A DNA stretch of 64,000 nucleotides from Rhizobium sp. FY34 (GCF_005222845.1 NZ_STFZ01000011.1:27996-91995), one strand, 5' to 3'; shown: positions 16,409 to 26,412, numbered from the stretch's first letter. Numbers and translations are program-made. The notes: generated by a model not told the origin, from the sequence alone.

Positions 16409-18019
16409 TTAGAACGCCGTGAAGAGGCTTGCGACAATATTGAAGGACGAACCCTGACCGTCGAAATAGCTGATGCTCGGATTGTCGGTATAGGAAACGC
16501 CGATCGAAGCGAATGCACCGGGTCGGACATGAGCGGTATAGGCGGCCGAGATGGTGTTGGTATTCCGATTTGCGCCGATATTGGTGAAAGACTTGAAGCC
16601 ATTGACGAAATTGGACAGGTCCGGGCTGACTTCATTGCGGCTGTAGATGACCGAGACCATGTCTGTCGGCCTGGAATCGAAGGGACCGATCCAGTAGAGA
16701 CGCGCTTCATAGTTCTGATAGAAGGCGGCCGTTTCCGGCGGCGTGTACATGGCGCTGACGCCGCCATAAATGCCCCGATAGGCCGTCATTGGCGAAGACG
16801 GATCCTGCTGCCAGAGTTGCCGATCGGCCAGGAAGTAGAAGCCGTGAGAACCGGATTTGGTGCCATTCGTCGCCAGCTGCGAAAAGTCACGGAAATCCGA
16901 CGTATTGTATATGGCGCCCGCCCTGATCCAGGTCGAGGGGCTGCCCGGCATGGCCGGCGTCTTGTAGCCGAATTCATTGGCAAACAAGACACGGGTACCA
17001 TCGACGTCGGAACCGAAATTCAGCCCGCCGCTGCGCCCGCTATTGACCTCGTCATAGATCGGATTGCCGGTTGGACCATTGACGGGCAGGCTGCGCTGGA
17101 CAACGAACTGGTTGTAGAAAGCATTGTCGATATTCCATTTCAAACGTGCGGCAGGTGCCGCCGCCGGCGAGAATGACATGCCGAGCTCGACGGGAATCGT
17201 GGCGCTGGAACCGAAGGGACTGCCGTAGTTGCCCCCGATGTTTACCCCGATCAACTCGTTGGATACCGACAGCCAGCCAACTTTCAGCTCGAGCTTATTG
17301 TCGAGCATGGGTTGATAGTAAGACAGCGTATCCAGGCGGAATGTGTCGGGGCTGAAAGCCTCGTCATCGGTCCGGGTCAGCATGGCGCTGACAGCCAGCT
17401 GGCCTCCATCAAGCCCGACCTGACCCAGATCATAGGTGAGAAAGGGATTGTAGATGCTGTAATAGGAAGGGCTCTGGCCGAAATAGGCCTGATTGCCGGC
17501 ACAGATGCCGCCGAGATGATTGGCGGGTGTGCAGGCCGGAAAGGATGCAGGCACCTGACGCGGCGTATCCAGCATATTGGCCTGGAAGATCTGGCCCGAC
17601 AGCATCAGGAAGCCAAAGCCGTAGTCGGCAAGCGTAGAGCGATATCCGCCGGCATCCTGCGACAGGGTATCGGCATAGGAGGGAAAATACGTGGTCCAGC
17701 CCTTATATCCATATGTCGCATCCAGCCGCCCCGGCGACAAGGGCGCGGCCGGCTTCTCAGCATCACCGCCCGCTTGGATTGCGGGCGCGGCCTTCGCTTT
17801 GGGCTTGGCTGGAGCCGACGGAACCGAGGCAGTTGTGGTGCCCTTGGCTGGCGGGGCTTTGGGCTCAGCAGTCTTTTCCTGCGCAAAGGCTGGCGTAACC
17901 AAGCCCCCGGCAATCAGGGCTGCAGCAAGGGTTCCGGTCCACGCATCTATCCGGCGCAGCCGGTATTTTACCAAGCCTTGTCTTGCGCCAAAAAATCCAT
18001 TGTGATTCACATCGTTCAT
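16409..18019 (-). CDS. OprB-like outer-membrane porin
   Basis: A 536-residue beta-barrel protein. It has a signal peptide (TGTLAAALIAGGLVTPAFA, ending about residue 46), a flexible Lys/Pro/Ala-rich linker (about 48-95), then alternating beta-strand sequence ending in a C-terminal aromatic (FNIVASLFTAF), the outer-membrane assembly signal. Segments such as LDTLSYYQPMLDNKLELKVG resemble OprB carbohydrate porins. In the island it probably admits the hydrophobic or bulky substrate. ATG at 18019 follows TTGGAGGAGGAACGC. Confidence 0.8.
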   Translation of the reverse strand: MNDVNHNGFFGARQGLVKYRLRRIDAWTGTLAAALIAGGLVTPAFAQEKTAEPKAPPAKGTTTASVPSAPAKPKAKAAPAIQAGGDAEKPAAPLSPGRLDATYGYKGWTTYFPSYADTLSQDAGGYRSTLADYGFGFLMLSGQIFQANMLDTPRQVPASFPACTPANHLGGICAGNQAYFGQSPSYYSIYNPFLTYDLGQVGLDGGQLAVSAMLTRTDDEAFSPDTFRLDTLSYYQPMLDNKLELKVGWLSVSNELIGVNIGGNYGSPFGSSATIPVELGMSFSPAAAPAARLKWNIDNAFYNQFVVQRSLPVNGPTGNPIYDEVNSGRSGGLNFGSDVDGTRVLFANEFGYKTPAMPGSPSTWIRAGAIYNTSDFRDFSQLATNGTKSGSHGFYFLADRQLWQQDPSSPMTAYRGIYGGVSAMYTPPETAAFYQNYEARLYWIGPFDSRPTDMVSVIYSRNEVSPDLSNFVNGFKSFTNIGANRNTNTISAAYTAHVRPGAFASIGVSYTDNPSISYFDGQGSSFNIVASLFTAF

Positions 18020-18275
18020 GCGTTCCTCCTCCAAATTATGCTTCAACCCAGGAACGGATGCATGAATGCAGCCCATCTCTCCTCCAGATGGACTTCCGGA
18101 TCTCGTTCCCATCCCTTCCCCGCACCCTCAATTTCGCGGGAATACATTCGCCTGATACTCAGTCCCTGGCATTCCTGCCTCACATAGCCGCGCAGAAACG
18201 CCGGCTGGCAGCGACCCCGCCGCCAGCCACAAGCTGAACCTTGTCTGCCCTGTCAGATTGACCGGTAATCGGTGA

Positions 18276-19529
18276 TTACGATGCGACCCGGCGCACGGGC
18301 AAAGCAGTGATCTGGTTGATGAAGACCGACCAGCCGCGCTTGGGCGTGCCATTCAGTTCAAGCTTGATCTTGCGCTTGTGGATTTCCTCCCAGAGAACGC
18401 GAAGCTCGAGATTGGCGAGATAGGCGCCAATACAGCGATGCACGCCGCTGCCGAAGGCCAGCGTATCCGTCTCGGTGCGCCAGGGATCGAACTCATCGGG
18501 ATTCTTGAAGACGGCAGCATCCCGATTGGCCGATGTGAAGTAGAGAACCATCACATCGTCCTTGCGGATCTTTTCACCGGCAAAGTCCATGTCACGCGTA
18601 GCGGTGCGGGCCATTTCCATAGGCGGGCTGATCATCCGGACGAATTCATCCACGGCGCGCGAGGCAATGCCTTCTCGGATGGCGCGTTCCGTGCGTTCCG
18701 CAACAGTCGGATTTTCGAGATACATGCGCATCGATTGCCCGATTGCGGTGTGGGTCGTCTCGAATCCGGCCACCATCATCAGGAACATCCAGTTGAAAAA
18801 CTCGCTTTGCGTTAGTTCGCCACGATCGACGCAGGCGCCAAGTTCGGTGAACATGTCGTCTGCCGGATGTTCCCGCTTGATCTTCTGGATCTTTTCCGCA
18901 TAGGGCATCACCTCCATCATGACCTTGTGAAGACCTCTGATCATGTGCGTGCCTTCGGGCAGGTTGACGGTCTCCTGCAAGGCCTCGAACGTCATCAGCG
19001 CCCATTTGACCAGTTGATCTTCATCTTCGCGCGGCGTGCCGAGAACACGCGCAACGACCCTTGCCGGAACGGTGCGCGCGACTTCTTCCACGTAGTCGAA
19101 CTCATCAAGGGTCTCGAGACGGTCGAGCACATCATTGACGATGTCACGCACCCATGGCTCGAAATTGGCAACCACGCGGGGGCCAAATCCCTTGGCCGCT
19201 GCGCGGCGCAAGTGGCTGTGGCGCGGCGGGTCGGTCATCATCAGGTTGTCAGCGCTCATGCCGGCAACCTCGGGTGACTGGTTCATCCCCGGATAGGAGC
19301 CGCCACGGGTCGACGTGAAGGCGTCGGTATCCTTTTCCACGGCGAGAATATCGGCAAAGCGCGTCACGGCCCAGAAACCGCCATTGGCCGTGCCCAGATT
19401 GGTCGGCTGCCAGTACAGACCGGGCAGCGCCCGCATCCGGGCAAAGGCCTCGTGCGGCACCGCCTCGACAAAGCTGCGCGGATCAGTCAGGTCCGGAAAC
19501 TCGACATCCATCTTTTCATGTATTCCCAT
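18276..19529 (-). CDS. Cytochrome P450
   Basis: A 417-residue soluble bacterial P450, the likely first oxygenase of the island pathway. It has the I-helix oxygen-activation motif AGFETT (254-259), the K-helix E295-x-x-R298 (EFVR), and the heme-binding loop FGSGVHRCIG (359-368) with Cys366. The N-terminal layout (DPRSFVEAVPHEAFARMR, GGFWAVTRFADI) recalls CYP125/CYP124-type enzymes that hydroxylate steroid or isoprenoid side chains; that family is a suggestion only. ATG at 19529 follows GGAGGAG. The genes for its electron donors lie just upstream. Confidence 0.93.
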   Translation of the reverse strand: MGIHEKMDVEFPDLTDPRSFVEAVPHEAFARMRALPGLYWQPTNLGTANGGFWAVTRFADILAVEKDTDAFTSTRGGSYPGMNQSPEVAGMSADNLMMTDPPRHSHLRRAAAKGFGPRVVANFEPWVRDIVNDVLDRLETLDEFDYVEEVARTVPARVVARVLGTPREDEDQLVKWALMTFEALQETVNLPEGTHMIRGLHKVMMEVMPYAEKIQKIKREHPADDMFTELGACVDRGELTQSEFFNWMFLMMVAGFETTHTAIGQSMRMYLENPTVAERTERAIREGIASRAVDEFVRMISPPMEMARTATRDMDFAGEKIRKDDVMVLYFTSANRDAAVFKNPDEFDPWRTETDTLAFGSGVHRCIGAYLANLELRVLWEEIHKRKIKLELNGTPKRGWSVFINQITALPVRRVAS

Positions 19530-19566
19530 AGCATTACTCCTCCAAAATGCGCCGCAACGCGACATT

Positions 19567-19584
19567 CAATCAACCGGTTGGTTG
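19567..19584. promoter_or_regulatory. Candidate TetR operator before the P450 gene
   Basis: CAATCAACCGGTTGGTTG is an 18-bp palindrome with one mismatched pair, 38 bp upstream of the P450 start. Palindromes built on ACCAACCGGTTGGT are common TetR-family operators. A related site (14 of 18 when oriented alike) is at 22559-22576. Confidence 0.5.
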
Positions 19585-19669
19585 CTTCATAATGCAGGAA
19601 ACGGACCCTCCTCGGTCGCGATGTCCCCTACATTCCCAAAACGTATTCGAGATCCTCAGCAGGATCGGC

Positions 19670-20908
19670 TTATCCGGCTTTCAGAAAGCTGCGCGGATTG
19701 GAATTCGGATCGGCAAGAAGAACCGGATCGACCACAGCACCATTGGCGATCAATTTCTTGGCCACGGCAAAATCTGCAGGGCTTCCCACCACATCGGCGG
19801 CGCTCAAGACACCCTTGCGCAGGTAATAGACCGTGAGTTTGCGGCCTTCGCTCACATCTCCGCGCACCACGACTTCGTCATCCGGGGCCGAAAGACCAAC
19901 CACCTGCATCTTCACGTCATACTGATCGGACCAGAACCAGGGAATGCACATGAAACGGGTCGGCGTTCCCAGCAGCGTTGCTGCGAGCGTTCGGGCCTGC
20001 TCGGCGGCATTGGGAACGGATTCGATGCGCCGCAGGGTTCCGCTCAACGTATCGGGAAAGCGTGCCACATCGCCGATGGCGTAGATATGCGGATCGGGTG
20101 TGCGCAGATAGTCATCAACCAGGATACCATTGTCCACGCCAAGGCCGGCCTGCTCGGCAAGAGACGTGTTCGGGATGAGGCCGATGCCCACGACGAGAAT
20201 GTCCACATCAAGCCGCTCCCCATCGCCCAGCACCAAAGCACTGACATCACCACCAGCATCGGTCACATACTCGGACACTGTGCTCTGCAGCTTGATCTGC
20301 ACGCCTTCTTCGGCATGAATGCGCTGGAAGAAGTCAGACACCGGTGGGCAGGTGACGCGCGCCAGAACGCGGTTGGTAGCCTCGATCAGCGTCACCTCAA
20401 GGCCCGCACGCCTTGCGACCGAGGCGATCTCCAGGCCGATATAGCCACCGCCGACAATGGCGAGGCGAATGCCGGAATGAAAGCGCTGCCTCAGCCTGTC
20501 CACATCCTCAAGCGTGCGGATGTAAAAGACGTTCAATGCGTTTGCCAGTTCCGGATTCGGCAGACGCCGTGGTGAACCGCCGGTGGCCAGGACAAGGTCG
20601 CTATACGCAATCGTCTCGCCGTCTTTCAAGGATACCGTCTTTGCGTCTCTGTCGATACAATCGACTTCAACACTCAGACGAACCGTTACACCCTGCTGCG
20701 CATACATGCTCGCATCGCGGATCAGGAGGTCTGCGGTACCGCAGTGCCCCAGCAGATAGGCCTTCGACAACGGAGGACGCGAATAGGGATATTGCGCCTC
20801 CCGCCCCAGAAGCGTGATCTGGCCGAGATAGCCCAGGGAGCGAAGCGAGGCCGCAAGTTCGGCGCCTGCCTGCCCGGCGCCAACGATGACGACATTGTCC
20901 TGTTGCAT
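19670..20908 (-). CDS. FAD-dependent ferredoxin reductase (putidaredoxin-reductase type)
   Basis: A 412-residue FAD/NAD(P) oxidoreductase that passes electrons from NAD(P)H to the ferredoxin encoded just upstream. It has GAGQAGAELAASL (FAD site, about residue 9), ATGGSPR, the second Rossmann motif GGGYIGLEIA, YAIGDVARFPD, and the C-terminal WFWSDQYDVKMQ signature of this reductase class. The ATG shares the A of the ferredoxin stop codon (TGATG), so the two are co-translated. It is followed by the P450 gene. Confidence 0.93.
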   Translation of the reverse strand: MQQDNVVIVGAGQAGAELAASLRSLGYLGQITLLGREAQYPYSRPPLSKAYLLGHCGTADLLIRDASMYAQQGVTVRLSVEVDCIDRDAKTVSLKDGETIAYSDLVLATGGSPRRLPNPELANALNVFYIRTLEDVDRLRQRFHSGIRLAIVGGGYIGLEIASVARRAGLEVTLIEATNRVLARVTCPPVSDFFQRIHAEEGVQIKLQSTVSEYVTDAGGDVSALVLGDGERLDVDILVVGIGLIPNTSLAEQAGLGVDNGILVDDYLRTPDPHIYAIGDVARFPDTLSGTLRRIESVPNAAEQARTLAATLLGTPTRFMCIPWFWSDQYDVKMQVVGLSAPDDEVVVRGDVSEGRKLTVYYLRKGVLSAADVVGSPADFAVAKKLIANGAVVDPVLLADPNSNPRSFLKAG

Positions 20909-21231
20909 CACCGTTGTATCCTTGGAATATGGATGACGATGCCATCCGTTTCACGACCACAATAGATCTGGCAGCAAAGGCGGCTGAATTCGGTCGGCTC
21001 TTCGGCGGTAACAGCCAGCATGTCATCTTCGGCAGCTGTCTTGGTTGGCACCGACTGGGCCCAGGCTGCATCGACAAAGACATGACAGGTCGCGCAGGAC
21101 AAATCGCCGCCGCATTCCCCGATGATGCCAGAAACGAGATTGCTCGTTGCGACGCGCATCACCGATTGCCCATCACTGCCCTCATGCTCTTCCCGACGAC
21201 CGTCCGGATGTACAAATACCACTTTCGCCAA
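20908..21231 (-). CDS. 2Fe-2S ferredoxin (putidaredoxin/adrenodoxin type)
   Basis: A 107-residue ferredoxin. The cluster ligands are C40, C46 and C49 (GECGGDLSCATC) and C86 or C87 near the C terminus, the C-x5-C-x2-C-x36-C pattern of vertebrate-type ferredoxins that serve P450s. It is the first gene of the ferredoxin - reductase pair. Together with the P450 it gives a complete class I three-component monooxygenase. Confidence 0.94.
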   Translation of the reverse strand: MAKVVFVHPDGRREEHEGSDGQSVMRVATSNLVSGIIGECGGDLSCATCHVFVDAAWAQSVPTKTAAEDDMLAVTAEEPTEFSRLCCQIYCGRETDGIVIHIPRIQR

Positions 21232-21578
21232 ATGACCCTCCCGTCATGCAATTCAACTCGTTACACCTGCAGGCCGCTATCCTTTGAGACGACCGGTATC
21301 CTGCTTAGTCTGCTCCCCTGTCCTGCCCGACACCTCCCCCTCAAGGGAAAGACCAGGCCGCTCAAACGGCCACGCCCCTCACAAACCTCGAAATCCACTC
21401 AATCATGTCGACCAACTGATCCCGAGAGGCGCCGTCCTGCTGATCTCCCGCCTTGTGGGGGAGATGTCCTGCAGGACAGAGGAAGCTGCATTCACACGTC
21501 AAACCCTTATGCTCTTTGGTCGGGATTGCCTGTCATGCTTTCACTGCTTGTCATAAGATATCAGGTCGCCTGCGCGCC
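21232..21578. other. Intergenic gap with palindromic repeat pieces
   Basis: About 350 bp without a gene. It holds two partial copies of the palindromic repeat theme, CACCTCCCCCTCAAGGG at about 21330 and TTGTGGGGGAGATGTCCTGC then AGGACAGAGG at about 21453-21482. So the repeat family has also spread inside the island. Confidence 0.55.
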
Positions 21579-22454
21579 CTATCGTGCGGCGGCCAGATGG
21601 GCAAACGGACACTTGCCCGGATCACCGCCCGCGCCGTGATGCGCCAGATCCTGCAATTCGGATGCCAGCGGCTGCTCGAACTCCGCAACCATTTTTCGGG
21701 CCCGCTCCAGGGCAAAAGCCCGGCTGACCGGATTGGTCACGATCGTGTCCTTGCCAGCCAGAAGGCCGTCCCAGGCCAGGCGCGCCACAAGAACGGTCTC
21801 TTGCGCAAAGGGATCGATCGCGGCTGCAAATTCGGGCGACGACGCAATTGCCGCCTGGATTCTTTCCGTTCGCACCCAACCCGGCGCCAGAAGCGAAACG
21901 CCGACGTCATAGGATTGAAAGTCACGCCGCGCCACATCCGTCAGACCGAGAACCGCATACTTGGAGGCCGTATAGGGGCTGATCGGCATCACATGCGGAG
22001 GAACACCCAGGGAATGCTCCGAACCGACATTCAAGATCGCGGCAAAATGCCCTTGAGCCGCTTCGGCCTTGATCACATCGGCAAATGCGCGGATGCCATT
22101 GAAGACACCCAGGATACCGATGTCGAAAATCCGCTTCACGGCAAGCGGATCAGCAATATCCAGCGGGGCAGACCCCTCGCCCACCGCCGCATTGTTGACG
22201 ATGACATTGACACGACCGTAAGCATCGACTGCCTGCCGGGCCAGTTCCGCCATGCTGTCGAAGCTTGCGACATCGACCTCGACAGCGATTGCCTGCCCGC
22301 CCGATTGCCTGATCGTTTGGACCGTGTCGCTTGCGTCGGAAATATCCGCTGCCACGATCGCCGCGCCGCGTCTTGCTGCCTCCAGTGCCAGAGCACGCCC
22401 TATGCCGGTCGCTGCCCCCGTAACCACCACAACGGAATGTGCCAGAGTATGCAT
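21579..22454 (-). CDS. SDR-family dehydrogenase
   Basis: A 291-residue SDR. It begins MHTLAHSVVVVTGAATGIGRALA, has VNNAAVGEG and catalytic YTASK, and extends about 40 residues beyond the usual 250. In the island it could oxidise the alcohol made by the P450 or a later hydroxyacyl intermediate. ATG at 22454 is preceded by GGGAGGGACTGG. A TetR-like operator lies about 105 bp upstream. Confidence 0.85.
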   Translation of the reverse strand: MHTLAHSVVVVTGAATGIGRALALEAARRGAAIVAADISDASDTVQTIRQSGGQAIAVEVDVASFDSMAELARQAVDAYGRVNVIVNNAAVGEGSAPLDIADPLAVKRIFDIGILGVFNGIRAFADVIKAEAAQGHFAAILNVGSEHSLGVPPHVMPISPYTASKYAVLGLTDVARRDFQSYDVGVSLLAPGWVRTERIQAAIASSPEFAAAIDPFAQETVLVARLAWDGLLAGKDTIVTNPVSRAFALERARKMVAEFEQPLASELQDLAHHGAGGDPGKCPFAHLAAAR

Positions 22455-22558
22455 GCCAGTCCCTCCCAGAACCTGTTGCAAAACCGGGAAATGCCGCTCC
22501 TCTAGCAGTGCCCCGGATAGCAATTGTTAATATTGGTAGATCAGATAGTATCGCTCGT

Positions 22559-22576
22559 CAACCAACCAGTCTGTTG
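22559..22576. promoter_or_regulatory. Second candidate TetR operator
   Basis: CAACCAACCAGTCTGTTG matches the reverse complement of the 19567-19584 palindrome at 14 of 18 positions. It lies in an AT-rich promoter-like stretch upstream of the SDR gene. Confidence 0.4.
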
Positions 22577-22787
22577 AAAATTGAAGCTGAAAAGCCACTT
22601 CGCAAGTTTCATTTCAGATTTTTTTCACATATTTTCCCGTGGCTTAAGGAGAATCGTACCGCCTTTTTCAAGCCTCCAGGAACACGATATAGCGCATTAC
22701 GAAGGCCTTACCTTCGCAAGTATATCCACGCGTTGGTGGGCACGACCATCATGACACGGCGCGATATTCATACCACCGCCCACATAT

Positions 22788-24254
22788 TCAGCAGCTGAAC
22801 ACCGCCTTTGTTTCCAGGTAAGCTTCCAGCCCCACAGCACCATGCTCGTAACCATAGCCGGATTGCTTGAAGCCGCCGAAAGGCACGCCGTAATCCATGT
22901 AGCCGCCATTGTTGACATAGACATTGCCGGCCTCGATCTGCTCGACGAAACGCTCCACCGTCGCGGTGTTTTGTGACCAGATGTAGGAGGCAAGACCATA
23001 TTCCGAAGCGTTCAGTTCCGGCATCAGCGCATCCAGATCATCGAAGGGCTGGGCACAGACGACGGGACCGAATATCTCCTCCTGCATCACACGCATATCC
23101 CTGGTCGCGCCGGTAATCAGGGTCGGCGGTAAGAAATAACCTGGCCGGTTCACAGGCTCGCCGCCGAAGGCGATTGTCGCGCCTTGCGCACGACCGGATT
23201 CGACAAGCTCCAATACGCGATTGAGATGCCGCTGCGAGACGAGCGGCCCCATCATCGTGTCAGCATCCTTCGCATCACCGATCTTGATATGCTGAATGAC
23301 CGCCTTGATGCGCTCGACAACCTCATCGTAAATGCTGCTGTGGATGTAGAGGCGCGTACCGGCAACGCAGGCTTGGCCGCTATTGACGAACATCACTGAG
23401 GCTGCCGCCTGCGCTGCCTTTTCCAGATCGGCATCCGGGAAAATCACCAGCGGCGACTTGCCGCCAAGCTCGAGCGTCAGCCTCTTCAGATTGCCGGCAG
23501 AGGCTTCGACCACTTTCTTGGCCGTCACACCCGAACCGGTAAACGAGATTTTGCGGATCAGCGGATGGGCCGCAATGGCAGCGCCAGCCTCGGCATCGCC
23601 AGTGACGATATTCACAACGCCGGCCGGCACGCCCGCCTCTTCGATCAATTCGGCAAGCCGCAGGGTGGAAAGCGGCGTTTCCAGTGCGGGTTTCAGAACG
23701 ATGCTGCAACCTGCTGCAAGGGCCGGCGCAATCTTCCAGGCCGCCGCCATCAATGGGAAGTTCCATGGGGTAATCAGCCCGACAACCCCGATCGGCTGCT
23801 TTCGCGTATGCGCAAACATTCGCACACCGGACGAAGAAACATCGCCGGCCTGACCCGTGATCTTCGACGTCCAGCCGGCATAATAGCGGAAACTCTCAGC
23901 AGCCTTTGTCACCAAATACTGGCAGAAATACCGTGCCGAACCCAGATTGGAGATCTCCATCTCCAGAAGTTCAGCGCCATGCAGCTCGACCAGATCGGCG
24001 ATCCGCCAGAGGATGCGCGCCTTCTCATCTGCAGTCTTCGAACGCCAGATGCGGCTTTCGAATGTGGCCGACGCTGTAGCAACCGCCATGTCCACCTCGG
24101 CATGGCCCGCGACCGACGACTGGGCGATCGGTTCGCCGCTTGCCGGGTTGACGATATCGACCGTCTTGCCGGACGCCGCCAAGACCTTGCGTCCGCCGAT
24201 CCACATCGGAAGAATGCCATTCTGATCGTCGACTACCGATATCTTGTCCAACAT
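22788..24254 (-). CDS. Aldehyde dehydrogenase
   Basis: A 488-residue NAD(P)-dependent ALDH. The Rossmann part ends in FTGSGVTAKKVVEA; the general base Glu is in LELGGKSP and the nucleophilic Cys in NSGQACVAGTRLY; the C terminus has the usual NNGGYMDYGVPFGGFKQSGYG. It probably turns an aldehyde of the island pathway into an acid ready for CoA activation. The start at 24254 follows TGGAGAGTGAC. It is one of two ALDH genes in tandem. Confidence 0.93.
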   Translation of the reverse strand: MLDKISVVDDQNGILPMWIGGRKVLAASGKTVDIVNPASGEPIAQSSVAGHAEVDMAVATASATFESRIWRSKTADEKARILWRIADLVELHGAELLEMEISNLGSARYFCQYLVTKAAESFRYYAGWTSKITGQAGDVSSSGVRMFAHTRKQPIGVVGLITPWNFPLMAAAWKIAPALAAGCSIVLKPALETPLSTLRLAELIEEAGVPAGVVNIVTGDAEAGAAIAAHPLIRKISFTGSGVTAKKVVEASAGNLKRLTLELGGKSPLVIFPDADLEKAAQAAASVMFVNSGQACVAGTRLYIHSSIYDEVVERIKAVIQHIKIGDAKDADTMMGPLVSQRHLNRVLELVESGRAQGATIAFGGEPVNRPGYFLPPTLITGATRDMRVMQEEIFGPVVCAQPFDDLDALMPELNASEYGLASYIWSQNTATVERFVEQIEAGNVYVNNGGYMDYGVPFGGFKQSGYGYEHGAVGLEAYLETKAVFSC

Positions 24255-24357
24255 GTCACTCTCCAGAACATAAAACAGGCTTGCGTCAATGCCTTGTCCG
24301 GCGCACCAGCGCGCCGGATGCTGGCCATCGGTTCGATGACCTTTGGGGTGAGACAAC

Positions 24358-25902
24358 TCACGACTGCGCGTCGGTGTTGATCCAGACGCTCTTGGATTCG
24401 GTATACTGATCAAGCGCGTGCAGACCCATTTCGCGTCCGACCCCGCTTGCCTTGAAGCCGCCGAACGGAATGACATGCCCACCCATGCGATAGGTATTGA
24501 CCCAGACCGTTCCGGCGCGGATCTTCTTGATCATCCGATGGGCAAGCGACAGGTTCTGAGTCCAGACGCCGGAGGCCAGACCAAAAATCGTATCATTCGC
24601 CAGCGTTACCGCTTCCTGCTCGTCATCGAACGGCATGACCATCGCGACGGGGCCGAAGATTTCCTCTCGCACGAGACGGGAAGCTTTCGGCGGATCGGCA
24701 TAGACTGTCGGCGAAACGAACAGACCCGGACGGTCCAACCGTACACCGCCTGCCGCAAGGTTGAGGTTCTCGCCCCTGGCAATGTCGAAATAGCTGGTGA
24801 CCTTCGCCATCTGGGCGCGCGAGGACAGCGGGCCGATCTCGGTATCGGCGGCCAGCGGATCTCCCATGCGAAAGGCATTTGCCCTTTGCGACAAGCGCTC
24901 AAGGAATTCATTGTAGACACCGCGCTGCACAAGCACCCGCGAACCGGCATTGCAGGCCTGGCCGGCTGCCGCAAAGATGCCGCCGATGACACCATTGATG
25001 GCAGACGACAGGTTGGCATCGTTGAAGACGATGTTCGGCGACTTGCCGCCCAGTTCCAGCGACACGCGCGCCTGGCGCTCGGCGGCAATCTTGGCAATCG
25101 CCACGCCGGTCTGGGTCGAGCCGGTGAAGGCGATCTTGTCGACATCCGGGTGCTGCACAAGTGCCTGCCCCGTTGCGCCCGCGCCGGTTATGATATTGAC
25201 GACACCGGCAGGGATGCCCGCCTTCTCGATCAACTCGCCCAGCATCAGCGTCGAGACCGGGGTTACCTCCGATGGTTTGATGACGATGGTATTGCCAGCC
25301 GCAAGCGCGGGGAACAGCTTCCAGCCCAGCAGGACCAGCGGGTTGTTCCACGGCGTGATAGCTGCCACAACACCGATCGGCTCGCGGCGGGTATAGGCCG
25401 TGAAATTCGGAATGCTCGGCTCGACGGTGTAACCATGCGTCATTTCACCCAGCGCGCCGAAGAAATGCGAATCGCTGGCCACCGCACGGGTGCTCGGCAC
25501 CATTTCCGTCATCAGCTTGCCGTTTTCGCGAACCTGGGCCAGCGCCAGCGCCTCGACATTATCCTCGATCAACTGCCCAAGCCTGCGCAGCGCCGCAAAA
25601 CGGGCCGCCGGCGGCGCATTCGACCAGATGCCGCTGTCAAAAGCGCGTCTGGCAGAAGATACCGCATGATCGACATCCGATACGGTTGCAACCGGAACTT
25701 CAGCCCATTCCTGCTCCGAATAAGGATCAAGGCAGCTAAGCGTCGCCTGGTCGGAGGCCGCCACCCATTTGCCGTCGATGAGCATATTCTTGCGGACCAA
25801 AGGCTGACCCGCCCACGTGTTCCGGAGACCTTCATACATCAGATATTCCTCCCGACAGCCATCCTCGCTGCCCAATGCCTGTTCGTAGGTAAGGAGGTTC
25901 AT
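24358..25902 (-). CDS. Aldehyde dehydrogenase, second copy
   Basis: A 514-residue ALDH (493 from an alternative start). It contains FTGSTQTGVAIAK, LELGGKSPNIVF with the Glu, and AAGQACNAGSRVL with the Cys. Two starts look good: ATG 25902 after GGAGGAGCGAGCCG, and ATG 25839 (MYEGLRNTW) after GGGAGGAATATCTG. The shorter form fits normal family length better. It is clearly diverged from its neighbour, so the two probably act on different aldehydes or steps. Confidence 0.92.
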   Translation of the reverse strand: MNLLTYEQALGSEDGCREEYLMYEGLRNTWAGQPLVRKNMLIDGKWVAASDQATLSCLDPYSEQEWAEVPVATVSDVDHAVSSARRAFDSGIWSNAPPAARFAALRRLGQLIEDNVEALALAQVRENGKLMTEMVPSTRAVASDSHFFGALGEMTHGYTVEPSIPNFTAYTRREPIGVVAAITPWNNPLVLLGWKLFPALAAGNTIVIKPSEVTPVSTLMLGELIEKAGIPAGVVNIITGAGATGQALVQHPDVDKIAFTGSTQTGVAIAKIAAERQARVSLELGGKSPNIVFNDANLSSAINGVIGGIFAAAGQACNAGSRVLVQRGVYNEFLERLSQRANAFRMGDPLAADTEIGPLSSRAQMAKVTSYFDIARGENLNLAAGGVRLDRPGLFVSPTVYADPPKASRLVREEIFGPVAMVMPFDDEQEAVTLANDTIFGLASGVWTQNLSLAHRMIKKIRAGTVWVNTYRMGGHVIPFGGFKASGVGREMGLHALDQYTESKSVWINTDAQS

Positions 25903-26412
25903 CGGCTCGCTCCTCCGACACAGCGCCTCCCCTCGCTATATCCGAACCGTCAATTGGCACGTCATTTTTGTATGACGATAAATTCGTAACGCAGTATCCG
26001 ATTGCCGTCAACCGCTTCAAAATCTTTTTAGAGTCACTCTCGATATACGGGCACGCACATCCTGGCCCCAACCCGAGCACAAAGAGGTTTAGATCCATAA
26101 ATAACTGATATTTATTGCTATATTAGGTAGATGGCGCAATTCTGAACCCACAAACACACCGATTTCTCGTGTAAAAACTTCTCCCAATCGCCGACGCTTG
26201 ACAGGATATTCGTATGGCTGTAGCGATATTTTCGTCATACGGAAACTTCATCTGACGTTTCCGGGGAGGATGGCGCGACAACAGACTGACGGGCTTTTGG
26301 CGACGAGACCACAGGGTCCTCGCGCAGGCTCGATGCACGTCAATCAGGAACGTCGCGACCAAAACGCGGCAGGGATCTGCGGATTCCTCTGCAAATCGGC
26401 GAGGAGGCTTAC
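25903..26412. promoter_or_regulatory. Divergent promoter region of the island's two catabolic arms
   Basis: 510 bp between the ALDH operon (minus) and the thiolase operon (plus). It contains CGTCAT TTTTGT ATGACG (25960-25977) and CGTATG N19 CATACG (26211-26241). The octamer GTATGACG at 25970-25977 recurs inverted as CGTCATAC at 26233-26240, one near each gene, each flanked by A/T bases. A TTGACA at 26198-26203 is a possible -35 element inside the second repeat's neighbourhood. An AT-rich patch lies at 26090-26130. The regulator is not known. Confidence 0.45.

Noticed and set aside
24418..25989. 523-codon plus-strand open frame opposite the second aldehyde dehydrogenase
   Set aside because: Antisense shadow of a well-supported ALDH with catalytic Glu and Cys.
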